Shown: positions 7,524 to 17,399, counted from the stretch's first letter. The stretch: DNA of 64,000 bases from an uncultured Tidjanibacter sp. (GCA_947852905.1 CANTVF010000004.1:212408-276407), one strand, 5' to 3'. Notes: generated by a model from the sequence alone, not told the origin. Made by a program: numbers and translations.

Positions 7524-9245
7524 TCATGCCGGCAGTATTATGGAAAAACGGCTGCCCTTTCCTATTTCGCTCTCCACCGATATCGTGCCTCCGTGCGCCT
7601 CTACGAACTCTTTAGATATGGCCAGCCCCAGACCGCTACCCTGCACCTTTGTACCCGGCACCCGGAAATAACGCTCGAAGATACTTTTGTGATAGCGGGG
7701 ATCTATGCCTCTGCCGAAATCCTGTACGAAAATCTCCACGGCCTTGTCTTTCTGCCGCGCGCCTATTATAATACGGGAGTTTTCGGGAGAATGGTGGATC
7801 GCATTCGACAAAAGATTCGTAACCACCCACGCAATCTTCTCGTTGTCCACGAACAGTTTCGATATTTTCTCCGGATACTCCACCTCTATGAAACAATGGA
7901 AACGTTCGGCGAGTATGCGCGTAGTCTTGACGGCATAATCTATAAGCTCTATCGGTTTCACCACCTTGGGCATCAACTTCAGCTTTCCGGCCTCCACCTG
8001 TGTCATGTTGAGCAATTCACCGGTTATGTGAAGCAACCTGTCGCTACTGTCCTTTATACTGTCTACCATGGCTTTCTGCTCGTCGTTCAACGATCCCAGC
8101 CGCGAATCGCCGAGCAACTGAAGGCTCATCATTATCGATGATATCGGCGTCTTCATTTCGTGCGATACGGTAGATATGAAATTGGTTTTGGCCGAGTCGA
8201 GTTCCTTATAGCGCGTTATATTGTTGAGTATGATGACATTGCCTACGAACTGTTTTTTCTCCTCACCTACCGGATTGATATACAGCGGAATATTGTCCAC
8301 CTGAAAATAACTCTCCTTGTTGTCGGCGTAAATTTTCAACGGTTCTTTAGCCGTATCCTCCTCGCCGGGAGCCGGAGACAACCCTCTGATCAAACGCCGC
8401 AACAGATCGTTGTGCATGGCCACTTCAGTAGCGTTGCGACCGACGGCGTCAGGTTTAAGATTGAGAACCACAAATGCCTCATCATTCATGAACAATATGT
8501 TACGCTCCGAATCCAATCCTATGATAGGCTCCTTAAGACTGTTTACGATAGCTTCGATGCGTTTCTTTTCTATCATCAGCTTGTCGAGAGTGCTGCGCCG
8601 GTATTCCGCCAGTTGGCGCACCATATTGTTGAACGATTCGGCCACCTCCGCAAACTCGCCGTTCCGTCCCAAATCGAGCTGCTGATCGTAATCGCGTTCG
8701 GCAGTACGTTTTATTCCAAGTTTCAGCTTGTCTATGGGTTTCATAATAACGGCCGGAAAACGCACGAGAAATACCGCCGCCAGCAACACGCACAGAATAG
8801 ACACCACTATCAGCCATATCATGGCACTATGCGCGTCGGTCTCCATATCCGTACTTTTGGTGTGTATGGAAACCATATTGAGTTCCATGATACGGTACAG
8901 ATCTTCGCGGATCAACTGTATGTCCTGCGCCGATGACGATTCGTCCAACGCATCGATCTTGCGTACGAGCGACTGTGTGGCTTCGCTTTCGTTTACCTCG
9001 GTAATATTGCGCCGCTGCATGGCAAGACTGTTCATCAGCTCCCCGTGCGACAGTGAATCTTGCGACAGGCGATCCAACGAACGGAGCATCTCCTCCGCAT
9101 AACGCAACGAATTATAGTTATCCGTCAGAATATTACCGGATACGTCCGACAGATGATGCACGTAACTGACCGATTGTATGCCGAGCCACAGAATCATCGC
9201 AAACAGGAAACCTATTCCCAACGTCAATTGATAACGCAATTTCAT
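7524..9245 (-). CDS. Sensor histidine kinase, the kinase half of a split KdpD system
   Basis: The 573-residue protein has an N-terminal membrane helix (about 8-28), a periplasmic helical region, a second helix (about 142-165), a HAMP segment ('MKPIDKLKLGIKRTAERDY'), a PAS domain ('IEAIVNSLKEPIIGLDSE'), then the H box 'FISTVSHEMKTPISSI' and the ATPase motifs 'NLLSNAIHHS', 'DFGRGI' and 'GSGLGLAISKEF'. Its start codon ends 1 base after the KdpD stop. In E. coli these parts are joined in a single KdpD; here the K+/turgor-sensing KdpD domain is a separate protein. The likely partner is the sigma-54 regulator at 16002. Confidence 0.93.
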   Translation of the reverse strand: MKLRYQLTLGIGFLFAMILWLGIQSVSYVHHLSDVSGNILTDNYNSLRYAEEMLRSLDRLSQDSLSHGELMNSLAMQRRNITEVNESEATQSLVRKIDALDESSSAQDIQLIREDLYRIMELNMVSIHTKSTDMETDAHSAMIWLIVVSILCVLLAAVFLVRFPAVIMKPIDKLKLGIKRTAERDYDQQLDLGRNGEFAEVAESFNNMVRQLAEYRRSTLDKLMIEKKRIEAIVNSLKEPIIGLDSERNILFMNDEAFVVLNLKPDAVGRNATEVAMHNDLLRRLIRGLSPAPGEEDTAKEPLKIYADNKESYFQVDNIPLYINPVGEEKKQFVGNVIILNNITRYKELDSAKTNFISTVSHEMKTPISSIMMSLQLLGDSRLGSLNDEQKAMVDSIKDSSDRLLHITGELLNMTQVEAGKLKLMPKVVKPIELIDYAVKTTRILAERFHCFIEVEYPEKISKLFVDNEKIAWVVTNLLSNAIHHSPENSRIIIGARQKDKAVEIFVQDFGRGIDPRYHKSIFERYFRVPGTKVQGSGLGLAISKEFVEAHGGTISVESEIGKGSRFSIILPA

Positions 9246-9246
9246 A

Positions 9247-10374
9247 TCACGACAAGATAATTAAATCTATATTGCTTTTGGACAAAAGATCGAGCAAACG
9301 CCTAAGACGTATCGCCTCGAACAGAATCAGCAAAAGCGATAACCGGGGTTTGCTGATACACACCGTATTCACACGGCGTTCTATGCAAACCTCGGTCACG
9401 GCTTCCACATAATGGTTGGAATGTACCTGTACAACCTCGCCCCCGAGTTCCGTAGCGAGATTGAAGTTATTTATCAGATAACGCTGATTGGCCAACGGGA
9501 TACGGTCGGCACTCTCCTTATCGCTCTGAACGTACAGCACCAACAGTTCCGAATTGAGATGCGTGGCCAGACGGGCGGATTTGCGAATCAGACGCCGGGT
9601 ACGTTTCTCGCTGCTGTCTATAACGGCCAGCAAACGGGTATGATACTTCGGAGACACCTCGGTCACCTCTTTATCCACCTTCTTCTCCACCCGCAGAGCG
9701 ACCTCCTTCAAAGCCAGTTCGCGCAACTGGAGTATGTATTCCTGACGGAAGAAATTATCCAGCGCCGTCGGTACCTTCTCTACCGGATATATCTTTCCGG
9801 CCTTGAGACGGTCTATAAGGTCGGCCGCCGTAAGGTCTATGTTTACGACCTCGTCGGCCATTTCGAGTACGCTGTCCGGCACACGTTCCCTGATCTCCAC
9901 GCCGGTGATCTCCTGCACCTGTTCGTTAACCCCTTCGATGTGCTGTATGTTAACGGCGCTTATTACATTGATTCCGGCATCGAGTATCTGCAGAACGTCC
10001 TGCCAACGCTTGGCATTCGTGCTTCCCTCTATGTTTGTATGGGCGAGTTCGTCAACTATGACGATCTCCGGATGCTGGTTGATGACGGCTTGCACATCCA
10101 TCTCTTCCAGTTCCTTCCCCTTGTAGAACAGTTTTCGTCGCGGAATCTGCGGAAGCCCCTTCAACAGGGCTTCCGTTTCCGCACGAGAGTGAGTCTCGAC
10201 ATAGCCTATGCGCACGTCCACCCCGGCTTCCAACAACTGGTGGGCCTCCTGCAACATGCGGTAAGTCTTGCCTACTCCGGCACACATGCCGATATAGACC
10301 TTGAATTTACCCCTGTACGATTGTTTTATCAGGTCGAGAAAATGATCCGCGCTATGTCTGAGCTCACTATCCAT
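9247..10374 (-). CDS. kdpD: KdpD sensor domain plus universal-stress domain, without kinase
   Basis: This 375-residue protein carries only the cytoplasmic N-terminal part of KdpD. The Walker A motif 'GMCAGVGKTYRM' lies near residues 29-40 and Walker B 'VIVDELAHTN' near 105. A universal-stress-protein domain follows from about residue 245 ('YHTRLLAVIDSSEKRTRRLIRKSA'). The four-helix membrane part and the histidine kinase of E. coli KdpD are absent; kinase functions are supplied by the next gene. It follows the outer-membrane protein gene by 10 bases. It probably reports K+ or turgor status to the kinase. Confidence 0.92.
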   Translation of the reverse strand: MDSELRHSADHFLDLIKQSYRGKFKVYIGMCAGVGKTYRMLQEAHQLLEAGVDVRIGYVETHSRAETEALLKGLPQIPRRKLFYKGKELEEMDVQAVINQHPEIVIVDELAHTNIEGSTNAKRWQDVLQILDAGINVISAVNIQHIEGVNEQVQEITGVEIRERVPDSVLEMADEVVNIDLTAADLIDRLKAGKIYPVEKVPTALDNFFRQEYILQLRELALKEVALRVEKKVDKEVTEVSPKYHTRLLAVIDSSEKRTRRLIRKSARLATHLNSELLVLYVQSDKESADRIPLANQRYLINNFNLATELGGEVVQVHSNHYVEAVTEVCIERRVNTVCISKPRLSLLLILFEAIRLRRLLDLLSKSNIDLIILS

Positions 10375-10384
10375 ACTTAATTTT

Positions 10385-11125
10385 CTACATACGGAACGAT
10401 ATTCCTCCTACAAAGTTAACATCTTCCATGGCCGGATTCCACGAAAGATTGGTAAAAATCCCTATCTGCATGGAATCGGCTACAGTCCAAGTTTTACCGG
10501 CATTGATAAATATGTTTTGTACGTAGAAGTTTTTATCTATACCGTAAGTACCTACAGCATTCCACGGCACCACGCCGACTCCGGCTTTCATATCAACACC
10601 TTTTACGGTAAACGGATAAGCGGCTTCGATATATGTAGCATAAGCACGGTTACCCTTGCTGTTGGTATCGCCGGCACCGAAAAGCACGGTATACCATGAC
10701 AGGGTTACCGGTACTTTTTCCGTAATACACCAGCTAAGTCCGAGTTCTACACGGTGCGGCGACGTCTTACCGAAATCGAAATAGTTACGGCTGAGCGAAG
10801 TACGGTCGGCATAAGAGCCTTCCCAATAGAGGTCGGCGAGCGATATGGTCACCGGACCGGCAACATAGGCCAACGTCAGGTCCATTTCCTTATAGGTGGT
10901 GGTAGCGAAATCCACCGAACCCCATGCGGTTACCGAGAAATTACCGGCAGTCAGCGCCAGTGTGGGCTGAAAGCTCACACCGGCCTCATACACACCGCGC
11001 CATATGTACGTGCTGACAATGTCGGCACCTCCGCCTATCGTAACGCCCTTATCCTGAGCGTCAGCCTTGCCGAAAGCCATTATTGCGGCGAAAGATAATG
11101 CTATTGCTTTTATATATTTTTTCAT
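10385..11125 (-). CDS. Outer-membrane beta-barrel protein within the kdp operon
   Basis: The 246-residue product has a signal peptide ending 'FGKADAQ', followed by 'GVTIGGGADIVSTYIWRGV', alternating beta-strands with many aromatic residues, and a final 'VGGISFRM'. The 'STYIWRG' start resembles putative porins of the TorF type. It sits between kdpC and kdpD with short gaps, so it is expressed with the potassium pump. A role in K+ passage across, or sensing at, the outer membrane is inferred from position only. Confidence 0.75.
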   Translation of the reverse strand: MKKYIKAIALSFAAIMAFGKADAQDKGVTIGGGADIVSTYIWRGVYEAGVSFQPTLALTAGNFSVTAWGSVDFATTTYKEMDLTLAYVAGPVTISLADLYWEGSYADRTSLSRNYFDFGKTSPHRVELGLSWCITEKVPVTLSWYTVLFGAGDTNSKGNRAYATYIEAAYPFTVKGVDMKAGVGVVPWNAVGTYGIDKNFYVQNIFINAGKTWTVADSMQIGIFTNLSWNPAMEDVNFVGGISFRM

Positions 11126-11167
11126 AAGTGTATCCTGAATTAATTTATAGGGTTAAAATATGATTTA

Positions 11168-11731
11168 TCAGAAATTCGAATCGAGCGCTACGTTAAGTTT
11201 CAGCACATTGACTTTCGGCGTACCGAACAGTCCGAGCCACGGGCCTTCCGTAACCGAATCCACTACGCGACGTACAGCCTCCTCCGACACGCCGCGGGCT
11301 TCGGCAACGCGCCGAATCTGAACTTCGGCACCACGGGGAGAAATATCCGGATCGAGACCGCTACCGCTGGCCGTCACCATCTCGGACGGCACTTCCTCAC
11401 GGGTAAGATAAGGATGAGCTTCAAGAAACGCCTCTATACGCTCCTCCACTTCTGCCAGATATTCGGGATTAGTAGTGGCCTTGTTGCTGCCGCCGCTGCC
11501 GCCGCCGTTATAATCGACGGCCGAAGGACGTCCCCAGAAGTAACGGTCTTCCGTAAACGCCTGCCCCACATTGGCGGCACCTACAACTTCGCCATTCAGC
11601 TCGACCAGTTCGGCTTCGCCGTCGTTGGGCGATGCCACCCATGCCGTGAAACGCAGTATCAGCACATACCCTACCGTCAGCAGCACACACATCGCCAGTG
11701 TTATCTTTATCGAAATCCACAAGTTTTTCAT
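11168..11731 (-). CDS. kdpC: Potassium-transporting ATPase subunit KdpC
   Basis: The 187-residue protein has one N-terminal membrane helix (about 8-30) and a periplasmic domain with the family motifs 'YFWGRPSAVDYNGGGSGGSN' and 'VTASGSGLDPDISPRGAEVQ'. KdpC associates with KdpA and KdpB and helps stabilise the pump. The gene follows kdpB by 13 bases. Length and motifs are normal. Confidence 0.97.
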   Translation of the reverse strand: MKNLWISIKITLAMCVLLTVGYVLILRFTAWVASPNDGEAELVELNGEVVGAANVGQAFTEDRYFWGRPSAVDYNGGGSGGSNKATTNPEYLAEVEERIEAFLEAHPYLTREEVPSEMVTASGSGLDPDISPRGAEVQIRRVAEARGVSEEAVRRVVDSVTEGPWLGLFGTPKVNVLKLNVALDSNF

Positions 11732-11744
11732 GATTCAATTCGCA

Positions 11745-13787
11745 TTAAAAAAACACACTTATCAAAATGTCTATCAACTTGATACCTATGAACGGAGCGA
11801 TTATGCCGCCGAGTCCGTAGATCAAAAGGTTGCGACGCAACAGTGCTGCCGCACCTATAGGCTTGTAAGTCACGCCGCGCAACGCCAGCGGAATAAGCAA
11901 CGGAATAATTATAGCGTTGAATATCACTGCCGACAGTATGGCGCTTTCGGGAGAATGCAGATGCATGATGTTCAGAGCGCCGAGGGCGGGTATGGAAATC
12001 ATGAACAGAGCAGGAACTATAGCGAAATATTTCGCCACGTCGTTGGCTATCGAGAACGTAGTCAACGTTCCGCGCGTCATGAGCAACTGTTTGCCTATCT
12101 CCACGATTTCTATCAGTTTCGTCGGATCGTTGTCCAAATCGACCATATTACCGGCCTCCTTGGCTGCCTGCGTACCGCTGTTCATCGCCACGCCGACATC
12201 GGCCTGTGCCAGAGCCGGAGCATCGTTCGTACCGTCACCCATCATGGCCACGAGTTTGCCGGCATTCTGTTCGCGGCGGATATATTCCATTTTATCCTCA
12301 GGTTTGGCCTCGGCTATAAAATCGTCAACACCGGCCTTCTCGGCTATATATTTTGCGGTAAGGGGGTTATCTCCGGTAACCATTACGGTCTTGACACCCA
12401 TTTTGCGCAGACGTTCGAAACGTTCGCGGATACCTGTCTTTATTATATCCTGCAATTCGATGACACCGGCCACACGTTCGTTACAACAAACTACCAGCGG
12501 CGTACCGCCGTTCTCGGATATGCGGCATACGGTCTTTTCTACGGCAGCCGTAAACGGATTGCCGGCACTTTCTACCATTTTGCGTATAGCCTCAAACGCA
12601 CCCTTACGTATACGCGTGCCGTCGGGAAGGTCGATTCCGGAACATTTGGTCTCGGCGGTGAATTTGACCATTCTGGTACCGGCGAGTTCCCTCATGTCGG
12701 TCTTCACGCCCTCTTCACGTCCGAGCTCAACGACGGACTTGCCTTCGGGAGTATCGTCGGCTGCCGACGACAGCACGCACATGCGGGTAAATTCCTTAGC
12801 GTCGACGCCTTCCGCCGGATAGAACTTCGTAGCCTTACGGTTACCGATAGTGATAGTACCGGTCTTGTCGAGCAAAAGCGTATCTATGTCGCCCGCGGTC
12901 TCTACGGCCTTACCAGATTTGGTTATCACGTTAGCCTGCAACGCACGGTCCATACCGGCGATACCTATCGCGGAGAGCAAACCTCCGATAGTGGTAGGTA
13001 TAAGGCAAACGAACAACGATATGAACGCAGCCACCGAAATGTTGACTCCCACATAATCGGCGAACGGCTTGAGCGTAGCGCATACGATCACGAACACGAG
13101 CGTAAATCCGGCCAACAGAATGGTAAGAGCTATCTCGTTAGGGGTTTTCTGACGCGAAGAGCCTTCCACGAGGGCTATCATCTTGTCGAGGAAACTTTCG
13201 CCCGGCTGCGCCGTAACCTTCACGAGTATCCGGTCCGAGAGGACTTTCGTACCGCCCGTAACAGAACTTTTGTCGCCGCCCGCCTCACGGATAACGGGTG
13301 CGCTCTCCCCCGTAATGGCACTTTCGTCTATGGACGCGAGACCTTCGATAATCTCGCCGTCGGCAGCGATAGTATCGCCTGCCACGCACTCGAACACATC
13401 GCCTTTCTTGAGTTCCGAACTGCTTATCACACGGAACTTGCCGTCAGACAGCAGAAGTTTTGCGGGCGTCTCTTCACGCGTCTTGCGCAAAGAGTCGGCC
13501 TGAGCCTTACCGCGCGCCTCGGCTATCGCTTCGGCGAAATTGGCGAACAGCACGGTAATGAGCAACACGAGGAATATCACGAAATTATAAAGGAAAGAAC
13601 CCTGAGACTTATCACCCGACACTGCGATATATACCAACATTATCAGCATGACGAAAGTCACCACCTCCACCGTGAACATGATAGGATTCTTGATCATGCG
13701 GCGAGGATCGAGCTTGCGGAACGATTCCACAAGGCTCGTTTTCATAAGCTGTTTGTTGAACAGTGAATTATCAACTCTTTTTTTCAT
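11745..13787 (-). CDS. kdpB: Potassium-transporting P-type ATPase KdpB
   Basis: The track start at 13793 is a TTG; the ATG six bases on (13787, [10 protein letters not shown]) is preferred and gives 680 residues. The phosphorylated Asp lies in '[19 protein letters not shown]', the actuator has '[23 protein letters not shown]', and the hinge is '[21 protein letters not shown]'. Membrane helices flank these as in other KdpB. It hydrolyses ATP to power K+ uptake through KdpA. It lies 13 bases after the kdpA stop in the operon. Confidence 0.98.
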   Translation of the reverse strand: MKKRVDNSLFNKQLMKTSLVESFRKLDPRRMIKNPIMFTVEVVTFVMLIMLVYIAVSGDKSQGSFLYNFVIFLVLLITVLFANFAEAIAEARGKAQADSLRKTREETPAKLLLSDGKFRVISSSELKKGDVFECVAGDTIAADGEIIEGLASIDESAITGESAPVIREAGGDKSSVTGGTKVLSDRILVKVTAQPGESFLDKMIALVEGSSRQKTPNEIALTILLAGFTLVFVIVCATLKPFADYVGVNISVAAFISLFVCLIPTTIGGLLSAIGIAGMDRALQANVITKSGKAVETAGDIDTLLLDKTGTITIGNRKATKFYPAEGVDAKEFTRMCVLSSAADDTPEGKSVVELGREEGVKTDMRELAGTRMVKFTAETKCSGIDLPDGTRIRKGAFEAIRKMVESAGNPFTAAVEKTVCRISENGGTPLVVCCNERVAGVIELQDIIKTGIRERFERLRKMGVKTVMVTGDNPLTAKYIAEKAGVDDFIAEAKPEDKMEYIRREQNAGKLVAMMGDGTNDAPALAQADVGVAMNSGTQAAKEAGNMVDLDNDPTKLIEIVEIGKQLLMTRGTLTTFSIANDVAKYFAIVPALFMISIPALGALNIMHLHSPESAILSAVIFNAIIIPLLIPLALRGVTYKPIGAAALLRRNLLIYGLGGIIAPFIGIKLIDILISVFF

Positions 13788-13800
13788 TTTCAATCCACGA

Positions 13801-15498
13801 TTAGAAACTTAAATAATCGGCGATAGGACCAAGAGCCTGTGCCGGGAAAAATGAAAGTGCGGCTACTATTATGATTACGGCGAACGTCATCAGCGAGAAA
13901 GTAGCCGTATCGGTGCGGAGCGTGCCGGCACCTTCCGGTATATATTTCTTCTGAGCGAGCAGACCGGCTATGGCTACCTGCCCCACTATCGGCAAATAAC
14001 GACCGAATATCAATGCTATACCGGTGGAGATGTTCCAGAACGGAGTATTGTCGCTGAGTCCCTCGAAACCGGATCCGTTATTGGCCGCCGAAGAGGTATA
14101 CTCATAAAGCATCTCGCTCAATCCATGGAACGACGGGTTGTTGAGCCATGCCGAAGCGAGTTCCGGACGAGCCGCCGCCAATCCGGCCGCTATACCGGTA
14201 CCCACGAGGATAAGGAACGGGTGCAGCAACACGACTATCGTGGCAATCTTCATCTCACGCGCCTCCACCTTCTTGCCGAGGAACTCCGGAGTACGTCCCA
14301 CCATGAGTCCGCTTATGAACACGGCTATTATAAGGAATGCGAAATAGTTCATCCAACCTACGCCGACACCGCCGAACCAGCAGTTGATCTGCATGTTCAG
14401 CATTTGGAGCATACCGCTTATAGGCGTCTGCGAATCATGCATGGAATCCACCGAACCGTTGGACGTAACCGTAGTGGTCATACCCCACATTGCGGATGCG
14501 GCCGATCCGATACGTATCTCCTTGCCCTCCATGCTTCCGAGATCCTGAGCGATGCCCATTTCCTCTATCTGGGGACTGCCGCCCATCTCCTGAGATACCG
14601 AAATCACTATACCGCACGTATAGGCGAACAGCATCACGCAAAATATCCATGCGGCGAGTTTGCGGCGACGGGTATAGAAACCGAAAGCGAACACCATAGC
14701 CATAGGCAGAATAAGTATAGACCAACACTCCAGCATATTGGTAAACGCATTGGGGTTTTCGAGCGGATGGGCCGAGTTGACGCCGAAATAACCGCCTCCG
14801 TTGGTACCGAGCTGTTTGATTGGTACTATGGCAGCCGTCGGCCCTTGACTTATAACCTGTTCGTTGCCCTCCAACGTATTTATGGTCTGTTTGCCGTCGA
14901 ACGACATCGGAGTTCCGTTGATGACGAGCAGTATACCCACGAGCAGCGACAGCGGCATCAATATACGCGTAACGCTACGGGTGAGGAATACCCAGAAATT
15001 GCCTATCGTTTTGGTAGTCTTGTTGCCGAGGGCCTTCATAATACCGGCCATAGCCGCCATACCGCACGCGGCCGTAACGAACTGGAACAACATGATGACA
15101 TACAGCTGCGTGAAATAGGTCAACCCTGTCTCGCCGCTGTAGTGCTGCAGGTTACAGTTCACCATGAAACTTATACAGGTGTTGAACGCCTGATCGGGCG
15201 TCTGTCCCGCATTACCGTCGGGATTGAGCGGCAGCCAACCCTGCAGTACCAGCAGGATCATTCCCCAAAAGAACCAGAAAAGGTTGACCATAAGCAATGC
15301 CTTGAGGAATTGCTTCCAATCCATTTCCGCATCAGGGTTGATCCGGCACAACTTGTAAATTCCCCTTTCCACGGGAGCCATGAAATCGAGCCATGTCCGC
15401 TCGCCTTTATACACTTTGGCTATGTAGCGTCCCAACGGATAGCAGAGCAGCAACAGAGCCACCCATTGAAGGACTACGCCTAAAATCTCCGTATTCAT
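13801..15498 (-). CDS. kdpA: Potassium-transporting ATPase channel subunit KdpA
   Basis: This 565-residue inner-membrane protein contains the selectivity-filter style loops of the KdpA superfamily, including '[20 protein letters not shown]' and '[20 protein letters not shown]', and about ten hydrophobic segments. It binds K+ from the periplasm and forms the entry path to KdpB. The gene starts 20 bases after kdpF. Length is typical. Confidence 0.98.
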   Translation of the reverse strand: MNTEILGVVLQWVALLLLCYPLGRYIAKVYKGERTWLDFMAPVERGIYKLCRINPDAEMDWKQFLKALLMVNLFWFFWGMILLVLQGWLPLNPDGNAGQTPDQAFNTCISFMVNCNLQHYSGETGLTYFTQLYVIMLFQFVTAACGMAAMAGIMKALGNKTTKTIGNFWVFLTRSVTRILMPLSLLVGILLVINGTPMSFDGKQTINTLEGNEQVISQGPTAAIVPIKQLGTNGGGYFGVNSAHPLENPNAFTNMLECWSILILPMAMVFAFGFYTRRRKLAAWIFCVMLFAYTCGIVISVSQEMGGSPQIEEMGIAQDLGSMEGKEIRIGSAASAMWGMTTTVTSNGSVDSMHDSQTPISGMLQMLNMQINCWFGGVGVGWMNYFAFLIIAVFISGLMVGRTPEFLGKKVEAREMKIATIVVLLHPFLILVGTGIAAGLAAARPELASAWLNNPSFHGLSEMLYEYTSSAANNGSGFEGLSDNTPFWNISTGIALIFGRYLPIVGQVAIAGLLAQKKYIPEGAGTLRTDTATFSLMTFAVIIIVAALSFFPAQALGPIADYLSF

Positions 15499-15517
15499 TT
15501 ATTAGTGGTGTTAATAG

Positions 15518-15598
15518 TTAAAACTTTTCCGGTTTAACGAGAACATACATCAGGTAACCGAAGATCGCAACGCTCAAAATCAACAACGCTGTAAACAT
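15518..15598 (-). CDS. kdpF: Potassium-transporting ATPase small subunit KdpF
   Basis: This 26-codon gene is too short for the ORF track. The minus strand from the ATG at 15596-15598 reads MFTALLILSVAIFGYLMYVL and ends VKPEKF: a single membrane helix followed by a short tail, as in KdpF. It is directly upstream of kdpA, the standard position. KdpF stabilises the KdpABC complex in the membrane. Confidence 0.9.
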   Translation of the reverse strand: MFTALLILSVAIFGYLMYVLVKPEKF

Positions 15599-15611
15599 AA
15601 ATCCTCACACA

Positions 15612-15707
15612 TTAAATCTTTTCAAACCATTTGACACATTTGAAATAAAACCAGTAGCACAGACTTCCCAGCGCCGCCAGCAGTAAAAAGAATAGAAATC
15701 CATTCAT
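15612..15707 (-). CDS. Membrane microprotein upstream of kdpF
   Basis: This 31-codon ORF on the minus strand is absent from the ORF track. It begins MNGFLFFLLLAALGSLCYWF, one hydrophobic helix, and ends 'YFKCVKWFEKI'. A strong ribosome-binding site AGGAG lies 8 bases before the ATG, and the ATG overlaps the stop of the preceding microprotein (ATGA). It sits 13 bases before kdpF. The single helix and charged tail resemble KdpF in design but not in sequence. I do not recognise a family; a role as an accessory subunit of the K+ pump is inferred. Confidence 0.7.
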   Translation of the reverse strand: MNGFLFFLLLAALGSLCYWFYFKCVKWFEKI

Positions 15708-15820
15708 CGTCTTTTCTCCTTTCTTGAATTATTTATTTGTCCGACAAAATCGCAACACATACGGTAGAAGACATACATCGCCGCACACAACAACAATATC
15801 ACTATGATCAACGCCAACAT
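15704..15820 (-). CDS. Membrane microprotein at the head of the kdp operon
   Basis: This 38-codon ORF runs from the ATG at 15818-15820 and reads MLALIIVILLLCAAMYVFYR at its start, a single membrane helix, then 'MCCDFVGQINNSRKEKRR', a polar basic tail. It overlaps the next microprotein by four bases (ATGA), strong evidence that both are translated. The track ORF at 15729-15911 covers the same DNA in another frame and is probably spurious. Function is unknown; placement suggests an accessory or regulatory peptide of the Kdp system. Confidence 0.62.
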   Translation of the reverse strand: MLALIIVILLLCAAMYVFYRMCCDFVGQINNSRKEKRR

Positions 15821-15854
15821 GCCTCTGCCGTTTTAATCTTACGGCATGGGCTAT

Positions 15855-15881
15855 AACTAACGGCATGCCAACCGGTGTCCC
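15855..15881 (-). promoter_or_regulatory. Candidate sigma-54 promoter for the kdp operon
   Basis: Two overlapping matches exist on the minus strand. TGGCATGCCGTTAGTT (15855-15870) has a good -24 half but a poor -12 half. GGGACACCGGTTGGCA (15866-15881) keeps the invariant GG-N10-GC spacing. Either would start transcription shortly before the first microprotein. The upstream gene encodes a sigma-54 activator, which is why I looked; neither match is perfect. Confidence 0.35.
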
Positions 15882-15936
15882 TCTCGTATAAACTCCTGAC
15901 AATCCGCACAATACAACAGAAAGGATAATAAAACAC

Positions 15937-15975
15937 GAGAGGGGTAGTCTATCAAATTGATAGACTACCCCTCTC
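15937..15975. terminator. 18-bp perfect hairpin between the sigma-54 regulator and the kdp operon
   Basis: The arms gagaggggtagtctatca (15937-15954) and tgatagactacccctctc (15958-15975) pair perfectly with a three-base loop. On the minus strand GTGTTTTATTAT follows, a weak T tract, so it can end the regulator transcript and insulate the kdp operon. Confidence 0.75.
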
Positions 15976-16001
15976 AGAATGATAATCTCGATAAAGTTCG
16001 A

Positions 16002-17342
16002 CTAATCCTTCATACCGTATGCATCGAGTTTACGGTACAGCGTAGCCACGCCTATGCCGAGCTGACGGGCGGCTTCGCTCTTGTTACCTCCGACCTGACG
16101 GAGAACTTTCAATATGTGTTCGCGTTCCACATCTTCCAACAATACGGAATCACCCTCTACGGCAGCATCGTTGCCATGTAGAAATTCCATAGGCAAAGCG
16201 GCGACGGTAAGCCTGTCGCCTTCGGCCATGATAAGACTGCGTTCCACCGTATTGCGCAACTCACGGACATTACCGCGCCACGTGTGACGCCACAAGGCGT
16301 TCATATAATCGTCGCTTATATCCGTTATCCGTTTTCCCATTCCGCCACTCATACGCTCCACGAAATAACGGACGTATTCCGGAATATCCTCACGCCGCTG
16401 ACTCAATGCAGGCAACGATATATGGAATACAGACAAACGGAAATACAGATCTTCTCGAAACCGTCCCTCGGCGATCTCCTTTTCGAGATCCCGGTTCGTA
16501 GCCGCAATTACACGCAAATTGACCTTGCGCAAATGCGTTTCACCGATTTTCAAGAACTCGCCGCTTTCGAGCACTCGCAACAATTTGGCTTGCAACTCAA
16601 TGGGCATCTCTCCGATCTCATCTAAAAACAGCGTTCCCCTGTCGGCCTCCTCCAGCAGACCTTTCTTGTCTTTCGTTGCGCCAGTGAAACTTCCGGCCTT
16701 GTAACCGAAGAGCTCGCTTTCGAGCAGCTCTTTGGAAAACGCCGAACAGTTTACGGCCACGAACCCGCCGGCACTGCGTTTACTATTATAATGTATGGCC
16801 TGTGCGAACACCTCCTTACCGGTACCCGTTTCCCCAGTAAGCAACACCGACGCATCGGTACCGGCCACCCTGCGGGCAAGTGCGACAGCATCGCGCATAG
16901 CGGCCGAGGACCCTATTATCATATCGAAAGAACGCGCTGCCGTCCCTTCCTTCTCCAACCGGCGCACTTTACGTTGCAGCCGCGCCTTTTCGGAGGCACG
17001 GCTCAACAACGGCAATATCTTGTTATTGTCGTCGCCCTTGGTAATATAATCGAAAGCTCCGCTTTTGATAGCCTGCACGCCGTCGGGAATGTTGCCGTAG
17101 GCTGTAAGCAGTATCACCTCCGTATCGGGCGACAAAGCCTTGATCTTTCCGACCATCTCCACTCCGTTACCGTCAGGCAATTTCACGTCGCACAACACGA
17201 CATCCGGAGACGAGCGCTCCACCTGTTTCAATCCTGAAGCGCAACTGTCGGCCTGCACCACATCATACCCCTCCATGGAGATAATACGCGCAAGAAGTCC
17301 GCGCAACTGCGTCTCGTCATCTATTATCAGAATCTTATCCAT
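16002..17342 (-). CDS. Sigma-54-dependent response regulator of the NtrC family, likely the Kdp regulator
   Basis: The ATG at 17342 (MDKILIIDDETQLRGLLARI) is preferred over the track start at 17399, giving 446 residues. A receiver domain (phospho-Asp in 'VVLCDVKLPDG') is followed by an AAA+ domain with Walker A 'GETGTGKE', the sigma-54 contact loop 'GSFTGA' (GAFTGA variant), Walker B 'GTLFLDEIGEM', and a Fis-type helix-turn-helix 'NKSEAARQLGIGVATLYRKL'. E. coli kdp uses KdpE (OmpR type); here a sigma-54 activator lies directly upstream of the kdp genes. The pairing with the split KdpD system is inferred from position. Confidence 0.93.
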   Translation of the reverse strand: MDKILIIDDETQLRGLLARIISMEGYDVVQADSCASGLKQVERSSPDVVLCDVKLPDGNGVEMVGKIKALSPDTEVILLTAYGNIPDGVQAIKSGAFDYITKGDDNNKILPLLSRASEKARLQRKVRRLEKEGTAARSFDMIIGSSAAMRDAVALARRVAGTDASVLLTGETGTGKEVFAQAIHYNSKRSAGGFVAVNCSAFSKELLESELFGYKAGSFTGATKDKKGLLEEADRGTLFLDEIGEMPIELQAKLLRVLESGEFLKIGETHLRKVNLRVIAATNRDLEKEIAEGRFREDLYFRLSVFHISLPALSQRREDIPEYVRYFVERMSGGMGKRITDISDDYMNALWRHTWRGNVRELRNTVERSLIMAEGDRLTVAALPMEFLHGNDAAVEGDSVLLEDVEREHILKVLRQVGGNKSEAARQLGIGVATLYRKLDAYGMKD

Positions 17343-17399
17343 ACATATACGAACGGTATCGCCGCCACTGCAAATATACGCAATAATGACATATCCCAC

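Noticed and set aside
11571-13766. 731-codon plus-strand ORF opposite kdpB and kdpC
   Set aside because: It is an antisense shadow of well-conserved kdp genes, with His/Tyr/Arg-rich composition and no domain.
15729-15911. 60-codon minus ORF over the kdp microproteins
   Set aside because: It lies in another frame than the coupled ATGA pair and begins upstream of the candidate promoter.
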